Positions 25,114 through 34,699 of a stretch of 43,362 bases of DNA are shown here, piece after piece. Origin of the DNA: an uncultured Alistipes sp. (GTDB taxonomy: Bacteria > Bacteroidota > Bacteroidia > Bacteroidales > Rikenellaceae); the NCBI GenBank assembly GCA_949840605.1, contig CATKXN010000008.1, forward strand, positions 1 to 43,362. Reading direction: 5' to 3'. The position numbers were made by a program, and so were the translations under genes. The notes below the pieces were generated by a model. The model was not told the DNA's origin. It searched no databases and saw only the letters and a program-made list of their open reading frames with translations. The stretch's first letter is position 1; each line of letters begins with the position of its first letter.

Positions 25114-28100
25114 ATGAACAAGATAGCATCAATCCTCTGGTGCGTTTTATCGCTCGTGTGCATGGCGCCTGTCTCGGCGCAGAACGCCACCGTCAGCGGT
25201 ACTGTAACCGGAGCCAGCGGCGCTCCGGTCGTCGGGGCCAACGTCATCGTGGAAGGGACCACGCAGGGAGCCAGCACGGATATTTCGGGCGTCTACACAC
25301 TCCGGAACGTACCCCCGAAAGCCACGCTTCTGGTATCCTATATCGGTTACAAACCGGCCCGGGTAGAGGTCGCAGGACGCACCCGGATCGACATCGCGCT
25401 GCAGGAAGACGCCGCCGAGATCGAGGGTGTCATGGTCGTAGCATACGGAACGGCCAAGAAAGAGTCGTTCACCGGTTCGGCCGCAGTGGTCAAGGGCGAC
25501 GAGTTGCAGAAACGCGTCGTAGGCAACGTTACCAAATCGTTCGAAGGAACCGTCGCGGGCGTTCAGGTGGCATCGGGCGGCGGTCAGCCGGGCGAGGGAG
25601 CTTCGGTACTCATCCGCGGCATCGGTTCGATCAACGCCGTGTCCACCCCGCTCTATGTGGTCGACGGCATTCCTTTCGACGGTTCGCTGAGCTCGCTCAA
25701 CCCGAACGACATCGAATCGATGACCGTCCTCAAGGACGCTTCGGCCGGCGCGCTCTACGGTTCGCGCGGCGCCAACGGCGTGGTCGTCATCACGACCAAA
25801 AAAGGCCGGAAAGACCGCATTCGCATATCCTACAAGGGCAACGTCGGCATCGCTTCGCGTGCGCTGGACCGATACGACCTGGTCGGCATGAACGACTACG
25901 TCGAGATGAGCTACGAAGCGCTGCGCAACAGCGCCCAGTACGGCAAAGGCATGGATTTCGAGGGCGCCAGCCGCTATGCGGCGGCCAACCTCGGCCAGCA
26001 GATCGGCGGACTGAAAAACCCGGAGTATTACAATCCCTACAAAAACTACACGTGGGAAACGCTCATCGACCGGTCGACGGGCAAAATCCATCCGGACGCA
26101 AAAGCGGCGTGGAACGAGAACTGGATGGACGAAATCAGCGACAATTCGGCCGTGCGCACCGAACACGTCCTCTCGGTCAACGGCGGTTCGGAGCGAACGA
26201 ACTACCTCGTGTCGCTGGGTTATTACATGGAGGACGGTATCCTGCAAAATACCGACTTCGACCGTTATACGGGGCGTGTGAACGTCGATACGCAGGCCAA
26301 ACACTGGTTCAAGATCGGCATGAACGCCAATTTTTCCCACAGCGAATCGGACTATCTGAGTTTCACCGACGCGAGCGCCTCGAACGTATGGTACACGGCG
26401 CAGTTCATGGCCCCGGTCTACCCCGTTTACCTGAAGGACATGCAGGGCGGGAACGTGCTGGACGAGTACGGCAACCGCCAATACGAGTACGGAGAGAAAG
26501 ACGACAACGGTTTTGCGAACCGCCCCACGGCACAGGGGTTCAACTCGAAGGCCGAACTTTACAACAACAAGTCCTACAATACGCGCAACACCCTTTCGGC
26601 GCGCAGCTACGTTACGTTCGGCACGACCAAGGAGGAGGCCCGGCTCTACGGACTCAAATTCTCGCTAAACCTGGGAACCGATTTCAACGACTACCAGGGC
26701 ACGATCGTCCACGACAAATACCACGGCAACGCCGCGCAGCAGGGCGGACGCATCAGTAAAATCAACACCCGCACGCTGAGCTACACGTTCAACCAGCTGC
26801 TGACCTACGAACGCAGATTCGGCGACCACTCGATCAACGCGCTGCTCGGCCACGAGTATTACCGTTACAAATACAACTATGCCCAAGGGCAAAAGACCGG
26901 TATCGTGGAGGGCATCGACGAACTCGACCCGGCCGTAACCACGACGCTGAACAGCAGTTACTCGCACAACATGGCGATCGAATCCTATTTCTCGCGCGTA
27001 AACTACGGTTACAAAGACCGCTATTACCTCGATGCCAGCTGGCGCACCGACGGATCGTCGCGTTTCCATCCCGACAACCGCTGGGGACACTTCTGGTCGG
27101 TCGGCGCGTCGTGGCGCATCTCCGAGGAGCGGTTCATGCAGCATACCCGTTCGTGGCTGGACAACCTGACGCTGAAAGTCTCCTACGGCATGCAGGGTAA
27201 CGACAATCTGGGCACTTATTACGCATGGCAGGGCCTCTACGACTATACCTGGCCCAATGCCTCGGATGCGGGCGCATTCGTCACCAAGCTCGAAAACAAG
27301 GCCGTGACGTGGGAGAAGAACGGCAACCTCAACACGGGAGTCGAAGCCACGATGTTCCGGGGCCGCCTCGCCGTTTCGGTCGAATACTACAACCGCAGGA
27401 CGACCGACATGCTGCTTGAAAACCCGATGGCCATTTCGACCGGATTCACGGGCTACAACGCCAACGTCGGCTCGATGCGCAACCAGGGATTGGAGGCCTC
27501 GATCCGCGGAACGGTCTTCGACAAACCCCGCTTCCGCTGGGATGCGACGGTCATGGGCGCATTCAACCGCAACGAGGTGCTGGGACTGACCAACGGGCAG
27601 GACGTCATCACTTCGGGTATCCGCGTGATCGAGGTCGGCAAGCCCATCTACACGTTCTACCTCCCGAAAACCGCCGGCGTAGACCCGGCGACGGGCAAAC
27701 AGCTTTACTACGCTTACTGGACGAAAGGCGTAAACGACAAGGGCGAGCCGGGCAACGTGCGCTGCGACGAATACGTCACCGACGATGCCGCGATGGCCAC
27801 GCTGAGCAAGTACTACCACGGCAGCCGCGAACCCAAGCTCTTCGGCAGCATCGGATCGAACTTCGTGATATGCAAGAACATCGACGTGTCGTTCCTGACG
27901 ACCTACTCGATCGGCGGATACGTCTACGACGGACTCTACAACGGAGCGATGTACGTTCAATATGCGGGCAACAACTGGCATCGGAACGCCAAACGACGCT
28001 GGCAGAAACCCGGCGACAGGACCGACGTCCCGATGCTCGAGGTAGCCGGCTCCTATGCCACGTCCGACAACTCGCTCATCGACGCCTCGTACTTCGCCAT

Positions 28101-28308
28101 CAAGAACATCACGATCGGTTACACGCTGCCCAGGCGCTGGCTGGCCAAACTGGACATCGAGTCGCTGCGCATTTACGCATCGTTCGACAACATCGCCATG
28201 TTCAACCACCTGGACGGCATGGACCCGCAGTACAACTTCACCGGAAGCGTGGCCTACAGCTACGCACCCTCGCGCGTGATCGCGTTCGGCCTGGATTTGA
28301 ACTTTTAA
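25114..28308 (+). CDS. SusC/RagA-family TonB-dependent outer-membrane receptor
   Basis: The 1064-residue transporter has a signal peptide (cleavage after APVSA) and a carboxypeptidase-regulatory-like domain about 25-100 (VSGTVTGASGAPVVGANVIV). The plug carries VMVVAYGTAKKESFTGS near 108-124 and the LKDASAGALYGSRGANGVVVITTKKG block near 208-233. A full 22-strand-type barrel follows, ending AFGLDLNF. It is the import pore of the eight-gene cluster, with SusD 18 bases downstream. Here the lipoproteins and protease precede susC, whereas most loci place them after susD. The substrate is probably a protein, glycoprotein or peptide, judged only from the neighbouring protease and the absence of glycoside hydrolases. 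Confidence 0.95.
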   Translation: MNKIASILWCVLSLVCMAPVSAQNATVSGTVTGASGAPVVGANVIVEGTTQGASTDISGVYTLRNVPPKATLLVSYIGYKPARVEVAGRTRIDIALQEDAAEIEGVMVVAYGTAKKESFTGSAAVVKGDELQKRVVGNVTKSFEGTVAGVQVASGGGQPGEGASVLIRGIGSINAVSTPLYVVDGIPFDGSLSSLNPNDIESMTVLKDASAGALYGSRGANGVVVITTKKGRKDRIRISYKGNVGIASRALDRYDLVGMNDYVEMSYEALRNSAQYGKGMDFEGASRYAAANLGQQIGGLKNPEYYNPYKNYTWETLIDRSTGKIHPDAKAAWNENWMDEISDNSAVRTEHVLSVNGGSERTNYLVSLGYYMEDGILQNTDFDRYTGRVNVDTQAKHWFKIGMNANFSHSESDYLSFTDASASNVWYTAQFMAPVYPVYLKDMQGGNVLDEYGNRQYEYGEKDDNGFANRPTAQGFNSKAELYNNKSYNTRNTLSARSYVTFGTTKEEARLYGLKFSLNLGTDFNDYQGTIVHDKYHGNAAQQGGRISKINTRTLSYTFNQLLTYERRFGDHSINALLGHEYYRYKYNYAQGQKTGIVEGIDELDPAVTTTLNSSYSHNMAIESYFSRVNYGYKDRYYLDASWRTDGSSRFHPDNRWGHFWSVGASWRISEERFMQHTRSWLDNLTLKVSYGMQGNDNLGTYYAWQGLYDYTWPNASDAGAFVTKLENKAVTWEKNGNLNTGVEATMFRGRLAVSVEYYNRRTTDMLLENPMAISTGFTGYNANVGSMRNQGLEASIRGTVFDKPRFRWDATVMGAFNRNEVLGLTNGQDVITSGIRVIEVGKPIYTFYLPKTAGVDPATGKQLYYAYWTKGVNDKGEPGNVRCDEYVTDDAAMATLSKYYHGSREPKLFGSIGSNFVICKNIDVSFLTTYSIGGYVYDGLYNGAMYVQYAGNNWHRNAKRRWQKPGDRTDVPMLEVAGSYATSDNSLIDASYFAIKNITIGYTLPRRWLAKLDIESLRIYASFDNIAMFNHLDGMDPQYNFTGSVAYSYAPSRVIAFGLDLNF

Positions 28309-28326
28309 CCAAGGGAGGAAACAACT

Positions 28327-29898
28327 ATGAAAAAAGTAATATACAGTATCGTTTCGTTCGCCGCACTGGCCGCGGCTTCGTGCAGCCAGTCGATGCTCGA
28401 CTTCTCTCCGACCGATTCGGGCTCGGGCGACGAAATGCTCCAATCGGCCTCGACAGCCATCGCTTCGATCAACGGCGTATACAGTTCGATGCGCTCCGCA
28501 GGCTGGTCTACGACCGCCAACACCCATCAGTGCTTCGGTATTGCGGCCTACAACCTTGCGCTCGACGCCATGGCCGACGACCTCGTCATGCAGGGACAGG
28601 GCAACGGCTGGTTCTGGGGCGACCACACCTATAACGTCAAGTCGAACTACACCAGCTCGGCATTCCGGTCGTACGACGTCTGGTACGCCAACTACAAATG
28701 GATCGCCAACGTCAACTACGTCATCGACGCCGCTCCGACCATGGCCGGCAGCGAGGCCGACGTCGCCTATGTCGTAGGCCAGGCTTACGCCGTCCGCGCA
28801 CTCTGCTACCTCAACCTGGCGACCTGGTTCGCGCGCACGCCCTACAATGCCATGCGCGGCACTTCACGCTGGGACGAGGTCTGCGTACCGATTTATACGA
28901 CGGGGACTTCGATCAACACCGGCGGCCAGCCGCGGGCCACGCTGCGGCAGGTGTACGACCGCATCGACGAAGACATCGACACGGCCATCGCATACCTCGA
29001 AAAAGGCAAGGAGAATTCGCTGGCTGCCGAAAACAAGACGCACATCGGCCTTTACGCGGCGCTCGGCGTCAAGTCGCGCGTCTGCCTGGCCGAGGGCGAC
29101 TGGAACGGCGCCTATACCGCAGCCAAGCGCGTGATCGACGAAGGCGGTTACGCCGTAGGCTCCAAGGCCGACCTGATGGGCGGCATGAACTCGCTCGACA
29201 AACCCAACGTCATGTGGGGCGGCAGCATCCAGATCGCCGACCAGGCAGGCGGTTACGCCAGTTTCTTCGCCCATATGGACAACCAGCAGGGCGCCTATGC
29301 CGAATCGGCTCCCAAACTCATCAACAAGCAGCTTTACAACCGCATGAGTTCGACCGACGTGCGCCGCGACTGGTGGGACCCCAACGACAAGGAATCGCCT
29401 TACGTCGGCAGAAAATTCGCGTTCAGCAACGTCGCGTCGTGGCTGGGCGACTATATCTACATGCGTGTCGAGGAGATGTATTTCACGGCCGCCGAGGCGG
29501 CGCTCCGCTCCGAGAACCTCCCGAACAATGTCCAGATCGCCCGCGACCTGATGAACGCCGTCATGGCCGAGCGCGACCCGAAATACAACGCCAACTACCG
29601 CAGCGGCCTGAACCTCGGCGCGACGACGACGACCTGGACAGGTTCGCTGCTCGAGGACATCCTCACCCAGCGCCGCATCGAGCTGTGGGGCGAATACGGC
29701 CGGCTGTTCGATGTCCGCCGCCTGGGACAGGGCATCGACCGCCGTGCGGACGACGGTTTTTCGGAGGAGTGTCTGTCGGGCATGAGCCGCCGCAACGTCG
29801 ACCTGACCAAACCCGATACCTACGACTGGGTGCTGACCATTCCGCAAGACGAGCTGGACGCCAACCCCAATATCAACGAGGAAGACCAGAACCCTTGA
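28327..29898 (+). CDS. SusD/RagB-family surface lipoprotein
   Basis: The 523-residue protein has a lipobox (AAASC, Cys 19) and the SusD helical fold: VVGQAYAVRALCYLNLATWF (about 156-175), IYMRVEEMYFTAAEAALR (about 377-394), and the C-terminal block RRIELWGEYGRLFDVRRLGQG (about 449-469). It ends with the common IPQDELDANPNI segment. Together with the preceding SusC it would bind and close over the substrate at the cell surface. It is 24 bases from the start region of the next lipoprotein gene. Confidence 0.94.
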   Translation: MKKVIYSIVSFAALAAASCSQSMLDFSPTDSGSGDEMLQSASTAIASINGVYSSMRSAGWSTTANTHQCFGIAAYNLALDAMADDLVMQGQGNGWFWGDHTYNVKSNYTSSAFRSYDVWYANYKWIANVNYVIDAAPTMAGSEADVAYVVGQAYAVRALCYLNLATWFARTPYNAMRGTSRWDEVCVPIYTTGTSINTGGQPRATLRQVYDRIDEDIDTAIAYLEKGKENSLAAENKTHIGLYAALGVKSRVCLAEGDWNGAYTAAKRVIDEGGYAVGSKADLMGGMNSLDKPNVMWGGSIQIADQAGGYASFFAHMDNQQGAYAESAPKLINKQLYNRMSSTDVRRDWWDPNDKESPYVGRKFAFSNVASWLGDYIYMRVEEMYFTAAEAALRSENLPNNVQIARDLMNAVMAERDPKYNANYRSGLNLGATTTTWTGSLLEDILTQRRIELWGEYGRLFDVRRLGQGIDRRADDGFSEECLSGMSRRNVDLTKPDTYDWVLTIPQDELDANPNINEEDQNP

Positions 29899-29931
29899 TA
29901 ATGCATTGTCAGTGATTAATCCTTGTACACT

Positions 29932-32214
29932 ATGAAAAACATATCTATATATCTGGGGACGGCATTCCTGCTGCTCTGCGCAGCATGCAGCAAGATGCAG
30001 GAGGGCAACCGCTATACCCCCAACAAGGACGACTCGAAGGAGATACACTTCATCCAGTCGTCCATCGAAAAGGAGTTTGCGCAGGATGCCCGAAGCGGGA
30101 TCATCCATGTCGAGATCGCCCGCACAGGCAGCAAAGGCACCTACAAGGTGTTTCTTACACAGAAAGGCGACCACTCCGCACTGTTCAGCATCCCGTCGGA
30201 AGCGACATTCAAGGACGGGGAGCACTCGGTGACGGTTCCCGTCGAGGTAGACCTCTCGAATTTCGTCATGGGGTCGAACTACAAGACGACGCTCATGATT
30301 TCAGGTCGCGAAGCCAATCCGGGCGACGACGGGGCGCATGTTTCGCAGTTCACCGACAAGGTGACTCTTTCGGCTTCGTACGAATTGACCTGGGAACCGT
30401 TCATGCGTCTCAACGGCGACGGAGAGGAGATTCAGCAACTGGCGACCTACCACTATTCACTCTACTACTCGGGGCGCGATTCGGGGCTCGAGGTCGAGAA
30501 AGCCGTAGGCGCCGATATCTACCGGCTGAAAGACTGGGCCAGCGGCGTTACGTTCAAATTCATCGTCCATGAAGACAACACCTGCACCGTTCCGGCGCAG
30601 TCGATCGGCTATTTCAACTCGAACTACAACGAGTACGTGTTCGTGGCCGACATGGCGGTTTACACGGGCAACGATTCGGCCTACGTCTCCTATCCCTGTA
30701 CGTTCGACGGCAAGAACTCGTTCTCGTTCTACCTGATCTACTACGTATCGGGCGGCTACTTCGCTCAGGGCCGGGAAACGCTCGTATTCGACAGCGAAGC
30801 CGACACCACACCGGTCGTCGGCATCGAATACCTGGGCATCGAAAGTACGCCGACCGGATTCAAATCCGCGAAACTCCACTTCTCGCCCAACAGCTACGCG
30901 CGCACATATAAAGCCACGGTCGTGGAGGGCGACATCACGGGCGACGAGAAACGTCAGGAGGAGGTGCGGCGGCAGCTTATCGACGGCACTTTCGAGGGTC
31001 CCGTTCCCGTCATGACGCTCGACAGCGAGGATGAGTCGGTATGGAACGTCCCGAGGGGCAGCTATACGGCCGTCGCGCTGGCCTATGATTCGGTCAGCAA
31101 TCCGTGCGGCCTTTACAGCAGGCGGTTCACGTGCGATCCCGACAACGACCTGGCGGTCAGGGTCAACGAATTCGAATTCTATGCCCCGCAGGGCAATCCC
31201 AACTATTCGCCTTACAGTTCACTGGTCTGGGAGATGCAGACATCCAATGTAACCTCGGTCAAATACCTTTGTGTTACGGCCGACATCGCCGACTATTTGA
31301 CGAAAAATCTCGGAAAGACGCTCGAGGAGCTGACGGCCGAACGCGGCAACGAGGTGAACGAGGAGTTCGTCGCCAACCTCAATACGGACGAGGGCATCGC
31401 CACGGCTTTCACATCGCTCGACCAGGGAACCTCGTACGTGCTCGCTCTGCTGATGACCAACCAGTTCGGGGATACGGCATTCGTATCGAAAACAGCTGCG
31501 ACCGCGGGTTATTTCGCCCGGGATTTCGATCAGACCAAAACCCTGGAGGATTTCTTAGGCGCATTCAGCGTCTCGGCAACCGTTACGACCGGCTCGAATG
31601 ACACCCAGAGCACTTTCCGCATGGATATTACACGTCTGAACGATCGGGACGTGGCGATCTCGGGTATGAGCGACATGCGTGATTTCGCACCGACGATTTT
31701 CGGCTATTACGACAGCGATCGACACATGATCGTCGTCGAGCCTCAATCGGCCGGAACTTACGGCGCGAACTATGCGACGCTCGGTTTTTCGGACGGATTG
31801 TCGATCTACTGGGGCGGAAACAGCATGGCGATCGGTTACATCGGCGACACACTCTATTGGGCCGCCAGTCCTTATGCGACGGCCAACGTTACCGGCTATA
31901 TGTTTCTGCTTTTCAGTTCGCCGGAAACCAACAGTTCGAATTACCTGCGCGAATACGTGGGTTCGAAAAGCTACTCGGCGATCAGCATGATGCCGTTGAA
32001 GCTTGCACCCCGGACACAGGAACAAACGTCAGTCGAACGACCGACAAAAACACTGGAGACGAACGGGCTTCGCATTAAAAGCCATCTGACCGATTATGAC
32101 GCAGCAAGCCCGCAACACGTGGTTTCTCTTCCTTCTCGCGGAACCGAGGCTGCTGCTGACCGGCAGACCGACGGAAAGCGTTTGCGGAAGGACTTGCCGT
32201 TGAAACAACTGTAA
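29932..32214 (+). CDS. Surface lipoprotein of unknown fold, last gene of the lipoprotein-SusCD operon
   Basis: The 760-residue product begins at ATG 29932; a TTG three codons upstream is less likely because the MKNISIYL signal starts at the ATG. The lipobox is LCAAC (Cys 19). The N-terminal third (about 40-150) looks like an immunoglobulin-like or calx-beta-type domain (FIQSSIEKEFAQ, VEIARTGSKGTYKVFLTQKG), followed by beta-rich modules of about 130-150 residues. The last domain (about 530-690) has GYYDSDRHMIVVEPQSAG and YWAASPYATANVTGYMFLLF. The final 60 residues are basic and unlike the rest, and may be a run-through tail. Genes in this position usually encode auxiliary substrate-binding lipoproteins of the SusCD system. 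Confidence 0.8.
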   Translation: MKNISIYLGTAFLLLCAACSKMQEGNRYTPNKDDSKEIHFIQSSIEKEFAQDARSGIIHVEIARTGSKGTYKVFLTQKGDHSALFSIPSEATFKDGEHSVTVPVEVDLSNFVMGSNYKTTLMISGREANPGDDGAHVSQFTDKVTLSASYELTWEPFMRLNGDGEEIQQLATYHYSLYYSGRDSGLEVEKAVGADIYRLKDWASGVTFKFIVHEDNTCTVPAQSIGYFNSNYNEYVFVADMAVYTGNDSAYVSYPCTFDGKNSFSFYLIYYVSGGYFAQGRETLVFDSEADTTPVVGIEYLGIESTPTGFKSAKLHFSPNSYARTYKATVVEGDITGDEKRQEEVRRQLIDGTFEGPVPVMTLDSEDESVWNVPRGSYTAVALAYDSVSNPCGLYSRRFTCDPDNDLAVRVNEFEFYAPQGNPNYSPYSSLVWEMQTSNVTSVKYLCVTADIADYLTKNLGKTLEELTAERGNEVNEEFVANLNTDEGIATAFTSLDQGTSYVLALLMTNQFGDTAFVSKTAATAGYFARDFDQTKTLEDFLGAFSVSATVTTGSNDTQSTFRMDITRLNDRDVAISGMSDMRDFAPTIFGYYDSDRHMIVVEPQSAGTYGANYATLGFSDGLSIYWGGNSMAIGYIGDTLYWAASPYATANVTGYMFLLFSSPETNSSNYLREYVGSKSYSAISMMPLKLAPRTQEQTSVERPTKTLETNGLRIKSHLTDYDAASPQHVVSLPSRGTEAAADRQTDGKRLRKDLPLKQL

Positions 32215-32237
32215 CCTGTCGGTATACACCCGATATT

Positions 32238-32276
32238 AACCGGGTTTCCGTCGTAAACGGACGGAAACCCGGTTTT
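32238..32276 (+). terminator. Intrinsic terminator of the lipoprotein-SusCD operon
   Basis: A perfect 15-bp stem (32238-32252 with 32260-32274) has a 7-base loop and a short T tail. It lies 23 bases after the last stop codon. Confidence 0.9.
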
Positions 32277-32485
32277 GCATACAAACGGCTCAAAACTGTT
32301 CCATAGGAGTTCTTCCGCATTAAGAGACTGAACCCGAAAGTCTCGGCGAACGACGTTTCCGGCTGAACGCCTATGACGGCATGCTGAACACGGACGGTAT
32401 TTCAAATTTACGGTAACGGCAACACTGGCCGACTACTACGGCACTAACGTTTCGGAACTTTACCTGTTCTGACGCTTCTCATCAC

Positions 32486-32528
32486 AAGAAACCGACGGAC
32501 CGCACAACAGGCAGTCCGTCGGTTTCTT
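32486..32528 (-). terminator. Intrinsic terminator of the dipeptidyl peptidase gene
   Basis: AAGAAACCGACGGAC (32486-32500) pairs perfectly with 32514-32528 (15 bp), loop 13 bases. It follows the minus-strand stop at 32548 by 19 bases and faces the operon terminator at 32238-32276. Confidence 0.85.
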
Positions 32529-32547
32529 CAGTAAATCACCTCAAACC

Positions 32548-34566
32548 TCAGTTGACGTTGGGTAGGAACGAGTAGTCCTTCGAATAGCCGAGCATCTGCT
32601 CCACGTAATTCGCCGGGTAGGAGATCTTCACGTCGACGACCTTGCCATCCTTCTCCACCAGTTCGAACTCGGGGTTGACGAAACCGCCGTAAGGCTCGAT
32701 GCCGAGCGCATAGTAGCGGTCGCGGACCTCCTTGTGCAGTTCGGGATCGACCACGACGGCATACTGCTCGACCAGTTTGCGCCCGGCCTCGTAATCCCCC
32801 TCGGACTTGATGCGCTGCACCTCGCGGAGCATCTCGCCGAAAAGTCGGCGCAGTTTTTCGAAATCGTTGACCACCGCATAGGTCTTGCCGTTCTCGCGAA
32901 CCATTTCGATCACGTTGTCGGCCTTGCCGCGCTCGTAGCACCACTCGGCGATCAGCTTGCGGTTGCGCATGTGCGACTCCTCTACGTTCTTGCCCGGCTC
33001 GACGCGCGCCAGCTGGGTCATCATGCCGTTCAGGATATATTTCGCATAGCCGGCCTTGGCCACGTCGAACGACGGCACCAGCCCCAGCTCGACCAGCTTG
33101 GGGTCGCCCAGGTAATAGAGGCCGAAGAGGTCGGCGCGGGTCTCCTCGAGCGTCGATCCGTAGCTCTTCAGCTCACCGCCTTTCACACCCGGCGCCAGCT
33201 GGCCCGAGCCGTGGCCCAGACATTCGTGGAGATCGGTGTGGAGGTCGTCGGCCAACTTGCCGTATTTGTCCATCCGCTCGCGGTCCTCGGCGCGGAGCAC
33301 GAACTCCTCGTTGAAACCGTTGCCGTGGGCGGCCATATCATAGGCATAGGTGATGTTGTCGATGGTGACCGATTTCGAACCGAACTCCTTGCGAATCCAG
33401 TCGGCGTTGGGAAGATTGATGCCGATGGGCGTCGAGGGATAGCAGTCGCCGCCCAGCATCGCCACGGTGATGACCTTGGCCGAAACGCCCTTCACGACCG
33501 GCTTGCGGTAAGCCTCGGCCACGGGCGAATGGTCCTCGAACCACTGGGCGTTCTCGGAGATGACCTCCGTGCGGTGGCAGGCCTCCTTGTCCATGAAGTT
33601 GACGTTGCCTTCCCACGCCGCCTTGCGGCCCAGGGGATCGCCGTAGTCCTCGATGAAGCCGTTGACGAAATCGACGTTCGATACGGTGTCCTTCACCCAG
33701 CCGATGTTGTAACGGTCGAACTCTTTCAGGTCGCCCGTCTTGTAGTAGCTGACGAGCGCCGCGATGTTGCTCCGCTGCGGCTCTCTGGCCACGGCCTGCG
33801 CCTTTTCAAGCCAGTAGACGATCCGCTCGATGGCCGGCGAATACATGCCGCCCACCTTCCAGACCCGCTCGTAGATGCGGTCCGTCTTCTCCTCCTTCAC
33901 CAGCTGCGAGTTGAGTCCGTAGGAGACCGGTTCGGGATTGCCCGCATCGGCGGCGGCCATATCGGCGTAGAACTTCTCGGCCTCGGCCTGGCGCACGTTG
34001 CGGTAGTAGTTGCCCGACGAGGTCCACAGCAGGTCGTCGCCGGCCTTCTGGTTCAGCCGCGTCTTGTACATCTCGGGATTGAAGATCGCGTTGCAGACCA
34101 TGCCGATCATGCCGTTGAGCTCGCCGAAACGCTCCACGGGGATCGACTCGCAGACGCCGAGGAAATACGGCTCGGTGAACTCGGGCACGAACTTGTCGTT
34201 CGAATAGTGGTGGTGGATGCCGTTGGCGAACCACACTTTTTTCAGATACTTCTCCAGCGCTTTCCACTCGGGCGCGGTGCGATCGCCGGCATAATGCTCA
34301 TAGACCGTCTCCAGCGTGCGGCGCACGGGGAGATTGACGGCGCAGTTCTGGTCGTAGAAGATGTCGCGTCCGCACTTGGCGGCCTCGGCGAGGTAATAGA
34401 CGAGCTCCTTCTCTTCGAGGGGCAGCTCGTCGAAGCCGGGGACTTCGTAACGGATGACCTTGATGTCGTCGAAACGGTCGACGATCCACGGCGCCTCGCC
34501 TTTCGGCGACTGGCTGCACGACGCAAGCGCAATAGCGGTAAAAGACATAGATACGATTTTTTTCAT
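32548..34566 (-). CDS. Dipeptidyl peptidase III (M49) lipoprotein
   Basis: This zinc exopeptidase releases dipeptides from the N-terminus of short peptides. The 672-residue protein shows the M49 signature HECLGH (H447, E448, H452), with Cys at the third position as known from Bacteroides homologues. It also has the second motif EETRAD with E475 as the expected zinc ligand. The N-terminus MKKIVSMSFTAIALASC is a lipoprotein signal (Cys 17), so it acts in the envelope. I place the start at ATG 34564-34566. Longer frames open at 34584 and 34602, but the promoter at 34589-34620 predicts transcription starting near 34583. It could finish peptides made by surface proteases. Confidence 0.95.
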   Translation of the reverse strand: MKKIVSMSFTAIALASCSQSPKGEAPWIVDRFDDIKVIRYEVPGFDELPLEEKELVYYLAEAAKCGRDIFYDQNCAVNLPVRRTLETVYEHYAGDRTAPEWKALEKYLKKVWFANGIHHHYSNDKFVPEFTEPYFLGVCESIPVERFGELNGMIGMVCNAIFNPEMYKTRLNQKAGDDLLWTSSGNYYRNVRQAEAEKFYADMAAADAGNPEPVSYGLNSQLVKEEKTDRIYERVWKVGGMYSPAIERIVYWLEKAQAVAREPQRSNIAALVSYYKTGDLKEFDRYNIGWVKDTVSNVDFVNGFIEDYGDPLGRKAAWEGNVNFMDKEACHRTEVISENAQWFEDHSPVAEAYRKPVVKGVSAKVITVAMLGGDCYPSTPIGINLPNADWIRKEFGSKSVTIDNITYAYDMAAHGNGFNEEFVLRAEDRERMDKYGKLADDLHTDLHECLGHGSGQLAPGVKGGELKSYGSTLEETRADLFGLYYLGDPKLVELGLVPSFDVAKAGYAKYILNGMMTQLARVEPGKNVEESHMRNRKLIAEWCYERGKADNVIEMVRENGKTYAVVNDFEKLRRLFGEMLREVQRIKSEGDYEAGRKLVEQYAVVVDPELHKEVRDRYYALGIEPYGGFVNPEFELVEKDGKVVDVKISYPANYVEQMLGYSKDYSFLPNVN

Positions 34567-34588
34567 GTCGTTCGGGTTTTTCATGGAA

Positions 34589-34620
34589 CAAAGATAGTGC
34601 AAGCCGAGGGCAATATCAAA
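34589..34620 (-). promoter_or_regulatory. Promoter of the dipeptidyl peptidase gene
   Basis: On the minus strand, TTTG (34620-34617), a 20-base spacer and TATCTTTG (34596-34589) are a perfect Bacteroidetes promoter. The predicted start near 34583 leaves about 17 bases before the ATG at 34566. The first 18-bp repeat copy (34595-34612) fills the spacer. Confidence 0.8.
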
Positions 34621-34699
34621 TTTATTTGACTATTGCCGAGGCGCAGCCTATCTAAACCGGGAATTGTTTTCCCCGGTAACGTAGTGCAAGCCGAGGGCA
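34595..34699. repeat. 18-bp direct repeat in the divergent intergenic region
   Basis: TAGTGCAAGCCGAGGGCA occurs at 34595-34612 and again at 34682-34699. The first copy overlaps the spacer of the dipeptidyl peptidase promoter; GCCGAGGCGCAGCCTA lies between the copies. It resembles short intergenic repeats commonly seen in Bacteroidales genomes, but this cannot be confirmed without other sequence. Confidence 0.6.

Larger units (their letters stand above)
32215..32547. other. Gene-free interval between convergent genes, with two terminators and a possible gene remnant
   Basis: Besides the two terminators, the frame 32401-32472 reads FKFTVTATLADYYGTNVSEL and then closes with three residues and a stop. 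It looks like the final strands of a lipoprotein domain, but an in-frame stop at 32374-32376 leaves no room for a gene. It is probably a decayed 3' end. Nothing else is recognisable. Confidence 0.35.
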
